DNA from: a virus
Direction: 5' to 3' (one strand)
Length of the DNA stretch: 64,000 nt
IMG/VR virus record: IMGVR_UViG_3300035698_017305
Span: 62,001-126,000 of that record
Shown here: positions 1 through 8,593 of the stretch, in pieces
Position numbering within the stretch: the stretch's first letter is position 1
Layout: every line of letters starts with the position of its first letter
Notes under the pieces: generated by a model
The model's input: only the letters and a program-made list of their open reading frames with translations
Database searches by the model: none
Told to the model about the DNA's origin: nothing
Made by a program: the position numbers and the translations under genes

Positions 1-18
1 AGCCAGGATCTATAAGTC

Positions 19-360
19 CTAGACTTCCATAGTTCCGTCCTTTGAATTGATCTTAAGGCCATCCCGCACAGGGACAACGTATCTGATCATGTCTTTGTGT
101 ACCATTAGAACGATTTCGGGGGTAACATCAGTGTTGTCCTCTTCCTCCTCACCGTCCTTGGGGGGCTTGCTCATCCTACGGAAGAACCCAATGAAGTCGT
201 CCCCGATCTCGGAGATAGCACACACTGATTTGATCTTTACCGGGTTAGCATCCACTTCCGCTCCCTCCTTTGTCGGCTCCATAACAAGCAGCACATCAAT
301 TGAATCAACGTCCCCGTACCCTTCGAAGTCAATCATCTCTGTATCGCAGTAAGTTCCCAT
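19..360 (-). CDS. hypothetical acidic protein (113 aa)
   Basis: Unrecognised protein of 113 residues, rich in Asp and Glu, with an acidic run near residues 71-77 (DGEEEED) in the middle of the chain. Predicted to be soluble, with no signal peptide or membrane segment. It starts one base after the stop of the 87-residue gene upstream, so it is the downstream member of a leftward operon with the DNA ligase. Its role is unknown. The tight spacing supports a real gene rather than a shadow. Confidence 0.7.
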   Translation of the reverse strand: MGTYCDTEMIDFEGYGDVDSIDVLLVMEPTKEGAEVDANPVKIKSVCAISEIGDDFIGFFRRMSKPPKDGEEEEDNTDVTPEIVLMVHKDMIRYVVPVRDGLKINSKDGTMEV

Positions 361-361
361 G

Positions 362-625
362 TCATCTACTCCATTTCTCTATGAATTTCACTCGCTCGGC
401 CCTGGTGATAAACTCCGGATTCGGTTCATCTTCCCCAATGTCGTGGGGGCTGTAGAACACCAGATGCTTACCTCTTTCCTCAATCAGAATTGTGTTTGAA
501 ACCCGCAGCACTTGGTTTGGTTCATCGGGCTTCACCGACTCCACTATCACCTTCAGTGTCTGGGGCTTGTTGTACTCTGCTACCTTTACCGGTCTGTCTT
601 CCTGCTGCTCTTCGCTCATGCTCAC
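362..625 (-). CDS. hypothetical protein (87 aa)
   Basis: Unrecognised 87-residue protein with mixed charge and a beta-rich middle (residues 20-60, alternating hydrophobic residues). The ATG overlaps the stop codon of the ligase gene by four bases (ATGA type), a typical sign of translational coupling. It is therefore in the ligase operon. No catalytic motif was recognised. Confidence 0.7.
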   Translation of the reverse strand: MSMSEEQQEDRPVKVAEYNKPQTLKVIVESVKPDEPNQVLRVSNTILIEERGKHLVFYSPHDIGEDEPNPEFITRAERVKFIEKWSR

Positions 626-2025
626 TCCATATCAAGTAGTTCGTTCCCACACTCACTCGGTTCTTTGTCAGTCCGAACCCTCCTCTGCCTAGGAAAGGTT
701 ACGGCGTTGGATATCTCTCCACGGGAAAGGTACTTCCTTTTAGCGTACTCCACTTCCCAAACCTGCGGGTACATACTCGGATCGGCATTATCTTTAGCCC
801 AGTCGTCCGTAAAGCCTGAACCACAGTTACAGATAAAGACTGGAGTTCCTTTCGAATCGTACTGGTATAACGCCACTGATCCCACATGCCCCATATGTTT
901 CCCTGTTCCATATTCTCCCATCCCTTCATCTGGATTCCAATAAATTACGAAGTCATCTTCAAAGATTGGCTTCACCTTACACGACACCGCTGATGGCCTG
1001 TACGGTTTCCCATGAAACATTAGGCCCTGTTCACCCATGATACCGTCTGGGTCTGTCACCACAAACCCTTCCCACTTGGCTTCAACCGCGATAGCTAACG
1101 CTACTGCCACCGGGTCCTTCATGTCTACCTCGGTCCTATCTGGGCCACTTACTCCTGATAGTAGGTTCCCCGTACTTAGAACTTCTGGGGGTAGAAGCTG
1201 CTCAAATCCTCGACACCCGGTGATCTTGTCCTTAACCCAACCGATCCGTTCCCTCATGTTCATGCTGCGGATGTAGTCATTCCCATCTACAAATGCTACG
1301 TCCCACACGTAGTAGAACAGCTTACCCTGCTTAGCTTGGCGCTCTACCGCGTCATTAGCATTGGATATACCGGTTACGTAGTCGAAGTTATCATCTTCCT
1401 TAGAGGCTACCAGTTCCCCCAGTAGTACTGTGTTGTGGGGGATCTTACCCATAGCACACCAAGTCTCTAACGACCTGACTATGTGGTCAAACTTCTCACT
1501 CCAAGTGATTGACTCCGTTTTCTTCTTATCCAGAAGTCTCCGGGAGTACAGCCTAGCTTTGCCGTCATCTTGGATCACTGCCACGCACATAAGTCCATCC
1601 CTCTTACGCATGAACCACGCGGTCTTGTCCACCAGGATCTTCTTCATCATAGCTTTGCTGGGGTTGTGGGCTGGCTTATAGAATGCCCAGTTCTGTGGTA
1701 GTGGTCCGTCGAATACAAACCCCTCATACTTTGTCATGTTCAGTTTCTCTACTTCTTCCTGCTTCACCGACCCGTCACTGTTTAACCCAATGTATCCCTC
1801 CCTCTGTTTCATCTCAGCCTTACGGGTTGCCGTGTTGATAGCTACCTGTTCCGGGCTGATCTCATTTGTCTTACCAACGTTCTTGGCTAAACAAACATCT
1901 GTTGTAGACTGCATCTTCCCACCCTTGATACCCCAAGTGGCAGTGACTGATGAGCCCTCTGTCTCAATCGACCACGCCTTTGTTTTGGCCGTCCGGCCTC
2001 TGAACTGCTCAAGATCTACACGCAT
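622..2025 (-). CDS. ATP-dependent DNA ligase with N-terminal WGR-like domain
   Basis: Likely seals nicks in phage DNA using ATP. Residues 1-75 resemble a WGR domain (WGIKGGKMQ at 31-39), a DNA-binding module known from PARPs and some bacterial ligases. The nucleotidyltransferase core follows: motif I KRDG at 141-144 with K141 as the expected adenylated lysine, LLGEL further on, motif IV-like WEGFVV and motif V-like CKVKP, then an OB-like C-terminal part. The 467-residue length suits a phage ATP ligase plus the extra domain. I chose the ATG at 2025 because a GGGAG ribosome site lies five bases upstream; a TTG twelve bases further up would overlap that site. It is the first gene of the leftward operon ending near base 19. 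Confidence 0.85.
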   Translation of the reverse strand: MRVDLEQFRGRTAKTKAWSIETEGSSVTATWGIKGGKMQSTTDVCLAKNVGKTNEISPEQVAINTATRKAEMKQREGYIGLNSDGSVKQEEVEKLNMTKYEGFVFDGPLPQNWAFYKPAHNPSKAMMKKILVDKTAWFMRKRDGLMCVAVIQDDGKARLYSRRLLDKKKTESITWSEKFDHIVRSLETWCAMGKIPHNTVLLGELVASKEDDNFDYVTGISNANDAVERQAKQGKLFYYVWDVAFVDGNDYIRSMNMRERIGWVKDKITGCRGFEQLLPPEVLSTGNLLSGVSGPDRTEVDMKDPVAVALAIAVEAKWEGFVVTDPDGIMGEQGLMFHGKPYRPSAVSCKVKPIFEDDFVIYWNPDEGMGEYGTGKHMGHVGSVALYQYDSKGTPVFICNCGSGFTDDWAKDNADPSMYPQVWEVEYAKRKYLSRGEISNAVTFPRQRRVRTDKEPSECGNELLDME

Positions 2026-2049
2026 AGCTACTCCCAAATTGTTAGCTTA

Positions 2050-2059
2050 CTTATGTCAG
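2050..2059 (-). promoter_or_regulatory. CTGACATAAG element upstream of the ligase operon
   Basis: On the minus strand CTGACATAAG ends 24 bases before the ligase ATG. The identical ten bases occur at 61830-61839, 25 bases before another leftward start. The position suits a -10 region (CATAAG) or a regulator site. This is inference from two copies only. Confidence 0.35.
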
Positions 2060-2072
2060 GTTTCGTTAAAAG

Positions 2073-2102
2073 TTGACAGGATCGCCTAAGTGATGATAGC
2101 AT
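2073..2102 (+). promoter_or_regulatory. sigma-70-like promoter for the 2112 gene
   Basis: TTGACA (2073-2078), an 18-base spacer and TAGCAT (2097-2102) sit immediately before the ATG at 2112. The -35 box is perfect and the -10 box matches four of six bases. The -10 lies so close to the ATG that the message would be nearly leaderless or start inside the gene. The real start point is therefore uncertain. Confidence 0.4.
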
Positions 2103-2111
2103 TTTGTTATC

Positions 2112-2585
2112 ATGAATGGTAACCATAAAAATGGCAAAGTAGCCACCACCCTCAGGATTGACACCCTGGACTACGACCGGTTAACCACCTTGGCTGTCCG
2201 TAAGCGTGGTCGGTCCCTAAATTCCTACATCACCTACATCCTAAAGCAGCATTTGTCTAGGGAGTGGACGGATGTTACCTATCTCTGTACCATATTGTGG
2301 TCAGAAGATGGGGCCGTAGCGCACCTTCAGTGCCAAGCAGGAACAGGAGCCAACGTAAAGACAGTCGCGTTCTTTGAAGTACCCCACGAGGATAGATCAA
2401 AGGACATTCTACGTAAACTCATTGATGCTAAGATCAAACCATTGTCGCAAGGAGCGATTATCCATGTCAAAGAACTCCCCGGTCGGGGCAGGAAAGAAAG
2501 CGAAGTTAGACATATCCATCCAAGTAGAGGGCCCAGAGAAGCAAGTGAACAAGTTGTTAACCGAGGAGATACAACGGTTCAGTGA
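2112..2585 (+). CDS. ribbon-helix-helix-like regulator
   Basis: The first 50 residues (ATTLRIDTLDYDRLTTLAVRK then SLNSYITYILKQHL) look like an Arc/MetJ-type ribbon-helix-helix fold: a beta strand followed by two helices. That suggests a small DNA-binding regulator. Residues 55-120 form an unknown domain. From base 2464 the reading frame overlaps the next gene in another frame, and the last 40 residues are Arg/Gly/Ser-rich and look less like a folded protein. It is rightward and divergent from the ligase operon, so it could control that intergenic region. Function is inferred from the fold-like pattern only. Confidence 0.6.
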   Translation: MNGNHKNGKVATTLRIDTLDYDRLTTLAVRKRGRSLNSYITYILKQHLSREWTDVTYLCTILWSEDGAVAHLQCQAGTGANVKTVAFFEVPHEDRSKDILRKLIDAKIKPLSQGAIIHVKELPGRGRKESEVRHIHPSRGPREASEQVVNRGDTTVQ

Positions 2586-2682
2586 CTTCGTAGTGTCGGG
2601 GTTGGGGCAAGAGAGGCTGAATGCTTTTGAACGGTCCGCTATCCTAGGGTTCCTGACAAACAAAGCTAAAAAGAAATTCTAA
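2464..2682 (+). CDS. hypothetical protein (72 aa)
   Basis: Small unrecognised protein beginning MSKNSPVGAG. The ATG at 2464 has an AAGGAG-type site about nine bases upstream. A 30-residue upstream extension is possible but lacks such a site. The sequence has a beta strand, then two amphipathic helices and a Lys-rich end (NKAKKKF). It overlaps the preceding gene by 122 bases in a different frame, which is unusually long. It ends just before a cluster of inverted repeats and converges on a leftward gene. Confidence 0.6.
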   Translation: MSKNSPVGAGKKAKLDISIQVEGPEKQVNKLLTEEIQRFSDFVVSGLGQERLNAFERSAILGFLTNKAKKKF

Positions 2683-2723
2683 CTTGACCCGTGGTTCAAG
2701 TGGGCCTATATAGTCAAGCTAAT

Positions 2724-2772
2724 GAGAATTCTCCTGGACAAGTCCAGCTCAGGTGAAGGAGTTACCTCCTTC
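2724..2772. terminator. cluster of inverted repeats between convergent genes
   Basis: Three perfect inverted repeats lie in tandem: GAGAATTCTC (2724-2733), CTGGACAAGTCCAG (2734-2747), and GAAGGAG/CTCCTTC with a four-base loop (2755-2772). They sit between a rightward gene ending at 2682 and a leftward gene ending at 2797, so a bidirectional terminator is the simplest reading. There is no clear T-run, so a protein-binding site is an alternative. Confidence 0.4.
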
Positions 2773-2796
2773 CCTTCACTGTTCTTATACCAGAAA

Positions 2797-3324
2797 TCAG
2801 CTAGCATTACCGGGCATTCTGTTGAACACGGCGGACGCTATAACGTCATCAATGTGCTCGCCATCATATACTGTAATGGTACCCAGTGACTTTCTATACC
2901 CCGGGATAGTTATCACAACGTCGTACTTGATGAACCCTTTATGGTCCATAAGGACATGCCCTCTCTCTGTGGCCGCCGCTATGTAGGAGAGGCATTTGAG
3001 ATTAGCCTCAATGGTTAGTCTGTCAAACGGTATGATTCCATCAGGTCCATACCCATAGTTGAGCGCACACTCTTGATGGGACTGCTCCACCCAGCTCATG
3101 TCCACACAGTAGACCCCTTTGAGTACCTGCATTGGCCTGTCTCGGAGATCCTTTGCTGCAACCCTGGGGTCCTCCCTTTCCTTAACCATATACGCATACG
3201 GCTCATTGGTACTGGTGTCCAGTAGGATTACCACATGTGTATAGCCCCCCTCCTTGGCCTTCTGTAACTGGGACATCACATATTCTCTGGTATCTTTGTT
3301 GTTCATCTCGTCCATGCCCTCCAT
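2797..3324 (-). CDS. hypothetical protein (175 aa)
   Basis: Unrecognised soluble protein with an alternating alpha/beta pattern (for example THVVILLDTSTNEPYAYMV near residues 29-47) and no membrane segment. Three in-frame ATGs occur close together (3324, 3315, 3306). The one at 3306 has GGAGGG about ten bases upstream and could be the true start. The gene overlaps the end of the 93-residue gene upstream by 22 bases, consistent with a leftward pair. Confidence 0.65.
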   Translation of the reverse strand: MEGMDEMNNKDTREYVMSQLQKAKEGGYTHVVILLDTSTNEPYAYMVKEREDPRVAAKDLRDRPMQVLKGVYCVDMSWVEQSHQECALNYGYGPDGIIPFDRLTIEANLKCLSYIAAATERGHVLMDHKGFIKYDVVITIPGYRKSLGTITVYDGEHIDDVIASAVFNRMPGNAS

Positions 3325-3584
3325 GTGTGTAGATTACTTGGTTTATCTCTCCAGCTAGACGTTGGCGGGTAGTTCTCCAGGAATCTATCAAGCCTGTCAT
3401 GTTCGCGGTGGGCCCACATCCCTGAAGCCTCATAAAACTCTCGGATGGACAGCTCATAGACTCTCCCTCTCCACCTCAGATACCTGTGATGAAATGAGTC
3501 GATATAGATGTCCCGTGCCCACAAAGCAGTCCTACCCGCACTTACTAGCGGTAATACCACGTTCTTGAAAATGCTCCATATCAT
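3303..3584 (-). CDS. hypothetical protein (93 aa)
   Basis: Unrecognised, strongly basic and aromatic-rich protein of 93 residues. The first 17 residues are moderately hydrophobic (MIWSIFKNVVLPLVSAG) and might anchor it to the membrane. The remainder has many Arg, His and Trp residues. A GGAGAG-type ribosome site precedes the ATG. It is the first gene of a leftward pair and diverges from the large structural operon starting at 3667. Confidence 0.6.
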   Translation of the reverse strand: MIWSIFKNVVLPLVSAGRTALWARDIYIDSFHHRYLRWRGRVYELSIREFYEASGMWAHREHDRLDRFLENYPPTSSWRDKPSNLHTWRAWTR

Positions 3585-3666
3585 AGCTTCTCTCCTTCCA
3601 TTACTCTTATGGCTGATGTAGAATCATTAATTGTAAGAATATTGTCCTCACCGCTGGAGAAACGCT
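3585..3666. promoter_or_regulatory. divergent intergenic region before the tail operon
   Basis: This 82-base gap separates a leftward gene from the long rightward structural operon and must carry or adjoin their control signals. On the minus strand CAGCCATAAG (3605-3614) resembles the CTGACATAAG element (eight of ten) and ends 20 bases before the ATG at 3584. No sigma-70 promoter for the rightward operon is visible. A phage-specific late promoter is possible. Confidence 0.3.
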
Positions 3667-6600
3667 TTGATTAACAGTCAAGAAGTATCTGCAATAGCCT
3701 CTAACCAAGCCTCTATGTTTACGAACATGGTGTCGTATGGGCAGCAGCAGGTGCAGCAGCAAGCATTCAGCCCGTACCAACCTGCCCCCTCAGGTTACTC
3801 TCCACCTGCCCCACAGCATCCGTATTCGTATAGACCTGTGTCTAACAACATCAGTGGCTTCTCTTCTAACATGGGTAGCGCAGCCACACACGTCATGGCT
3901 AAGTCAGTTCCGACCGCTATGGGCCTAGGTGCTCTTGCCGGGGGTCTAGCTATCGGTGGAGGAGTAGGAGTCGCTATAGGATTAGCTTCAGCCCCCATCA
4001 CACTAACCGCTGGAGCCATTGGTAACCAGATGGTGCGGGGCAGCCGTCAGCTAAACATCACTCAAGCGATGGCTCAGAGGCAGTTCGGTCCATCCACCAA
4101 CCGGGGTCAGGCATACGGCGTTCATAGAGACATGTCAGCCATGGGTCAAGACTCGGGGTTGATGACAGATGTCCAAGAGCTCACCCATCTGTGGGGGCGC
4201 ATGAACGAGATGGGCATGCTTCAACTGACTTCTAACGTTAAGCAGTTCCAAACCAAGTTTAAGACCGCAGTTAGATCCCTTAGGGACATCTCTCAGATAG
4301 TGGGCTCTACCATGGACGAGGCCATGCCTATATTCCAACAGGCTCAAAGCATGGGTATTGTTGGGCGCGGAGCTATAGCTTCTAACGTGCTCCAGGCTAA
4401 GGGTATAGCTAGCGCAACCGGTATGGGCGTTGGTACCACCATGCAACTCCAGTCCGCTGGGGCTCAGATGTCTTACCGTTCCGGTGCGGGAATGAGGGCT
4501 GGCCAAGTTGGGGCTATGCGGGATGCCCAAATGGCTTCCGCCATGGTGGCTAGAGGACCTGTCACCGAAGGTTTCTTACGAGAATGGACCGGAGGTATGA
4601 CCGGTGAGGCCGGTATGTCAACGTTCTCTAACTCTCTGACCCAAGCAGGGTTCAGGTTAGCCTACTCTCGTATGGGCCGTAACTTATCCGCTGCGTTGGG
4701 TGAGACCTCTGATGGTAGGTTCACAGGTAGGCTAGACCCAGGTAAAGTAGAGACTTACATGCAGGGCGGGTATGACCGTAAGGCATTAACCTCAATGAGG
4801 GAGAGTGCTCTCAGTACTGAAGCGGCTAAGAAATCGTTTAGATTACGGAAGGATAGGATACAAGGTCAGTTAGTACAGCAAATTGGCGGTATAGGCATGA
4901 CCTCCCAGCTTGAGAATTATTTAGGGGACAAAGGAGACACCAGTGATGAAAGGTCCCTGTTCCTTAGGAAAGTTACAGGGCTTAATGATAGCCAAGCTGA
5001 GTTCCTACAACAAGCTGCCAGGGAATTACCTGGGCTTACTCAGCAGTGGTTGTCTCAAGAACAGTCTGCGGCAGATAGCTCTGCTAGGTCCGCTACTATG
5101 TTCTCATGGGACAAATTTAAGACTAGATTTAAACGGGACTTGGACCGTAGGATTGGTGGCCCTCTCAGACAGATCGGTACAGATGTTAACTTCACGATCT
5201 CTTCCGGTATAGAACGCTATATTGATAAGCTAACCGGAACGTATGCTACTGGGGTAACCTCTGGGCAGATTAACGAAGCTTCTCTAAAGATGGCTATGGG
5301 TAACCCAGATGCTGCTGGGTATGGTGCGTTCAATCTGTCTCAGGCTAGGCAAAGCCCGATGACATCTAGGTTAGTGGGCCAAGCTTGGAATACGATGCAA
5401 GGAAGACCCCCCGACGAGTACTCCCAAGCAACCTCATGGGGTTCTGCTTGGTTATCCGACTTAGGCCAGTCTATGCCAGGGAGGGTGGGGGACAAGATAT
5501 CCCCTGCAATGGCCGAGGGTATACAGGATTATCGCAGTGCTATACGTAACAGGACTTTCGGGGGGTCACTGTCTGATAGGAGTCTTCCTGTTCAACTAGC
5601 CGCTCGTACACTTACCCAAAATATTGGTCGTTACTCTTACCTATGGGGTAAAGGAAAGTACAAGGGGGCTGAAGGGAAGACCTACATAACAGAGCTTATG
5701 AAGAATAAGATGATGGAGGACCCTAACTTTGCACAGATAGTGAAGAACCTAGAAGACACAGGGAGGTTAGTACCTGGAACGGTAGAGGCTAACCAACAAG
5801 GTCTTGAGCTAGTTCAGAGAGAGGCCAGCCGTGGGGGTGCGCTCAACGTCTCAACCCCATCCGAGGTAGGAGCTATGGGTTATTCTGGGGTGAATGAGGC
5901 GGCGGCAAAGAGTATAAACGTCAGGGCGGCTTCCTTTGCTAAGAACGCAGTAGAGGGATACCATGATATCGACGGGGGCGATGCAGCGATAGCCCCTGGT
6001 AGATGGGCCAAGCTTTTATCTTTTGCTGTCCACGGAAATGGTAGAGGAGCCACAAGGGGTAAAGACGGTAAGATGGTGGCATCGTCGTCCTTCCTTTTAA
6101 GTAGTAGGTCCAACGCGGAGCGGGAACTTATACAACAGATAGTTAAGGGGCAAAGTAGTGTCCCCCCACATATAAGTAACCTATTCTTGAAAGCAGTTAA
6201 GGAGGGGCCGGGTTCCGACTCTATGCGTCGCCTATATAAGTTAGCATCTACTAAAGATGCCGATGCCTTCGGTGGGGTGGCCAACAGAGATGCTATCACT
6301 CGCACCCTTGAGGTGGTACAGCAGGGGGGAGACACAGCCATGGCCGTGAGATCAGCGGCCACAGGAATACTACTTAACCAAGAGCAGATAGCAGGCCAGG
6401 AAGCGGCGGGGCTGTTTGAGCAAAGAGCTAAGAGTCTCACTAGGTCTTTGGATAGATCGGAAGATTCAGACCGAACCATGGACTACTCATCAGGAGAGAG
6501 GACTAGATTTAAGGGCCTGCTGATGAACCTTGAGGTGGATATAGGTAGCATAGAAGGTCAAGATAGTCTCGTTAATGGCGGCGAGTGGGGCCAGATTCTG

Positions 6601-7119
6601 GATGCCTATTCATCTAAGGGGGGGAACCTTGGTATAGGTGCTGCGTTGGCCCCTAGTAGGGCGATGGGAGCCGCGTCTCAAACGTATGACAGGTTGATGA
6701 AGAAATTCAGTAAGAAGCTGAAAGGCAAGGACTATGTAGCCTTTGCAGATCTAGGGTTCCATGATAGTGTTACTAAAGAACTGATGAGATCAGTATCTGG
6801 TCCTGGGTGGTTATCAGAAGGAAATAAGGAAGAGGTAGCTCAAAGGCTAGCTCTACAGCAGCTCGGTATCTCAGGGTCAGGGGCCGGTAAGAAGGGCCGT
6901 GGATATAGTACAGACGAAGCAGCATTACTAAATTCATTCAATAGTGTTATAGACTCTGCTGAAAGACTGGCTACCAAGGTGGATAGTATCACTGGTGAGA
7001 GCGGTGGACGATCTGGAGGAAGCAGTGGGGGTAAGGGGGCATTCTCCTACAATCTAAACTTCGGTTGGGGCGGTTGGAACGGCGGTTTAGAAACTCCTGA
7101 AGAAAAGGCGGCGGATTAA
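3667..7119 (+). CDS. large virion protein, possible tape-measure or internal protein (1150 aa)
   Basis: Very large Gly/Ala/Ser/Met-rich protein, unrecognised by motif. Residues 1-70 are Gln/Pro-rich. Residues 84-120 are a Gly-rich hydrophobic stretch (LGALAGGLAIGGGVGVAIGL) that could cross or disturb a membrane. The remainder is mostly predicted helix with repeated Met/Gln-rich segments. A long protein with a hydrophobic patch at the start of a tail operon fits a tape-measure or ejected internal protein, but this is inference. The assumed start is TTG at 3667 because GGAG lies seven bases upstream; the next in-frame ATG is 17 codons later. Its stop overlaps the next start (TAATG). Confidence 0.7.
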   Translation: MINSQEVSAIASNQASMFTNMVSYGQQQVQQQAFSPYQPAPSGYSPPAPQHPYSYRPVSNNISGFSSNMGSAATHVMAKSVPTAMGLGALAGGLAIGGGVGVAIGLASAPITLTAGAIGNQMVRGSRQLNITQAMAQRQFGPSTNRGQAYGVHRDMSAMGQDSGLMTDVQELTHLWGRMNEMGMLQLTSNVKQFQTKFKTAVRSLRDISQIVGSTMDEAMPIFQQAQSMGIVGRGAIASNVLQAKGIASATGMGVGTTMQLQSAGAQMSYRSGAGMRAGQVGAMRDAQMASAMVARGPVTEGFLREWTGGMTGEAGMSTFSNSLTQAGFRLAYSRMGRNLSAALGETSDGRFTGRLDPGKVETYMQGGYDRKALTSMRESALSTEAAKKSFRLRKDRIQGQLVQQIGGIGMTSQLENYLGDKGDTSDERSLFLRKVTGLNDSQAEFLQQAARELPGLTQQWLSQEQSAADSSARSATMFSWDKFKTRFKRDLDRRIGGPLRQIGTDVNFTISSGIERYIDKLTGTYATGVTSGQINEASLKMAMGNPDAAGYGAFNLSQARQSPMTSRLVGQAWNTMQGRPPDEYSQATSWGSAWLSDLGQSMPGRVGDKISPAMAEGIQDYRSAIRNRTFGGSLSDRSLPVQLAARTLTQNIGRYSYLWGKGKYKGAEGKTYITELMKNKMMEDPNFAQIVKNLEDTGRLVPGTVEANQQGLELVQREASRGGALNVSTPSEVGAMGYSGVNEAAAKSINVRAASFAKNAVEGYHDIDGGDAAIAPGRWAKLLSFAVHGNGRGATRGKDGKMVASSSFLLSSRSNAERELIQQIVKGQSSVPPHISNLFLKAVKEGPGSDSMRRLYKLASTKDADAFGGVANRDAITRTLEVVQQGGDTAMAVRSAATGILLNQEQIAGQEAAGLFEQRAKSLTRSLDRSEDSDRTMDYSSGERTRFKGLLMNLEVDIGSIEGQDSLVNGGEWGQILDAYSSKGGNLGIGAALAPSRAMGAASQTYDRLMKKFSKKLKGKDYVAFADLGFHDSVTKELMRSVSGPGWLSEGNKEEVAQRLALQQLGISGSGAGKKGRGYSTDEAALLNSFNSVIDSAERLATKVDSITGESGGRSGGSSGGKGAFSYNLNFGWGGWNGGLETPEEKAAD

Positions 7120-7343
7120 TGTCAGTAAGACTTCAGAAAATAGAGAGGGTGGAAGAGGTTCAACGCATAGTTGTGAGGGGTAAGACTGTGAGGGTAGCTG
7201 CCCGGGAAGACGTTCTACCGGAGGATGTAGTTATCAACGACGCCAAAGCCTACGCTTACTTTCTACGTACCAAGGAAGACCATACAGGCCCCCCTACTGA
7301 ACGAGTTAAATCATTGCTAACCTCTACAGGGTTATTATCATAA
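7119..7343 (+). CDS. hypothetical small tail-operon protein (74 aa)
   Basis: Small unrecognised protein. The early part (residues 12-50, VQRIVVRGKTVRVAAREDVLPEDV) resembles the beta-alpha pattern of short LysM-like or baseplate connector proteins, but no family can be named. It is joined to both neighbours by one-base TAATG overlaps, so it is almost certainly co-translated with the large virion protein and the next tail protein. Confidence 0.6.
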   Translation: MSVRLQKIERVEEVQRIVVRGKTVRVAAREDVLPEDVVINDAKAYAYFLRTKEDHTGPPTERVKSLLTSTGLLS

Positions 7344-8593
7344 TGGCTATATTCGATGTTACATTAGAGTATGAACCAGCGGTTAACAACGGGTCCTCAG
7401 CTCATGGTAATTCCGCCCAAAAAGTAAGTGATCTTAGGGTTCGCCGTCCTCTTATGGGGATGGAGCAAACCAGAGATGAACCTAGGTACTCATACCTACA
7501 GATATTAGATTCTAACAATCAGGCAGTGCCTCTTCTGGACTCCTCTTGGCCGACCTCTAGGAGTCAAGTTGGCCGGAAATATGCTAACTTTGTTATTCAA
7601 AATGTGTCCAGGTCTAAGACTGAAAAGGCCCAGTTAATGCCAACGTTTGGTCAGAACTATGTCTTCTTCTTTGGGGAACAGCCCAAGACTATAACGTTCA
7701 GGGGACTCTTGACTAACACCGCAGACTTTGATTGGAAGCAAGAGTTTTGGCAGAACTATGATGAGAACTTGAGGGGTAGCCAGCTTGTATCTAAAGGGTA
7801 CCTAGCCTATGTGTATTATGATGGGCTGTTGGTGGGCGGTTACTTACTAGGGTGTTCTATGTCAGAGAATGTGGCGACCCCGAATGAAGTTCCTTTTGAA
7901 TTTTCGATGGTGGTGGTAACAGAGACATGGTTGACTGAAGTGCAGTCAGCTCAGACTCGGTACACACAGGTTGTGGACGCCAATATTGTGGCTAGGAAAG
8001 AAGCTTCTACCATAACAGGATCTATCGCTAACCAGACAGGCGGGTGGACTGTTGCCGGTATCAAGGTGCCTTACATAGGGGTGTCTGATGTAATCAAGGT
8101 AGCTAACATGACCGACGCCATGATCCAGATGGGCCGGGGTGGTCGGGACTTTGATGAGGATTCTATAGGAGTAGGGGACTGGCTAAATGCTACGGCACTG
8201 TACTCTGGCACAGCTTTGGGTATTCTATTTGGGGGTAACTCCCTCCGTGGGTTCCTAGGGGAGAGTAAAGCCGCCGCCTCCTCCACCATGTTCTCAGGGG
8301 ACATAGCTGCACAGTCCTACAGTCATGAGTTACTGTACGACTCATCTAGTTCTCTTGCTGATGTAGACGATAGGAGCATGGCCGCTCTCAAAAAGTTGGA
8401 AGAAGGCTTTGCTAAAGAGTATGGGTTCCTACTACTGAACAAGCTGGTGGGTATGGCCATCCACTACGCTGTTGAAGAACTAGCATCCTCTGTTATAGTT
8501 ACTGTCCCTGGAGAGAACGGGCAGGCGCACAAGAAGCTAAATCAGGTGACCTACGATGACCTCCTAGGTACAACCTTCTTTAAGTTGTTTTAA
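7343..8593 (+). CDS. probable baseplate/tail-tube-associated protein (416 aa)
   Basis: Beta-rich protein. Residues 90-200 (the region with QNYVFFFGEQPKTITFRG, then GYLAYVYYDGLLVGGYLLG) resemble the barrel seen in tail-tube initiator or distal-tail proteins, which often show a long strand ending in F-E-F-S-M. The C-terminal half has helices and a mildly hydrophobic stretch (residues 275-295). It is followed by a hub-like protein with a TAATG overlap. Call rests on fold-like pattern and position and is only moderate. Confidence 0.5.
   Translation: MAIFDVTLEYEPAVNNGSSAHGNSAQKVSDLRVRRPLMGMEQTRDEPRYSYLQILDSNNQAVPLLDSSWPTSRSQVGRKYANFVIQNVSRSKTEKAQLMPTFGQNYVFFFGEQPKTITFRGLLTNTADFDWKQEFWQNYDENLRGSQLVSKGYLAYVYYDGLLVGGYLLGCSMSENVATPNEVPFEFSMVVVTETWLTEVQSAQTRYTQVVDANIVARKEASTITGSIANQTGGWTVAGIKVPYIGVSDVIKVANMTDAMIQMGRGGRDFDEDSIGVGDWLNATALYSGTALGILFGGNSLRGFLGESKAAASSTMFSGDIAAQSYSHELLYDSSSSLADVDDRSMAALKKLEEGFAKEYGFLLLNKLVGMAIHYAVEELASSVIVTVPGENGQAHKKLNQVTYDDLLGTTFFKLF

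Noticed and set aside
2374-2463. Upstream extension of the 2464 gene
   Set aside because: The ATG at 2464 has a strong ribosome site, while the extension is inside the previous gene and has none.
5880-6479. 199-residue leftward ORF inside the first large virion gene
   Set aside because: It lies entirely opposite a long coding frame, has Ser/Leu/Pro-rich composition typical of antisense frames and no ribosome site.
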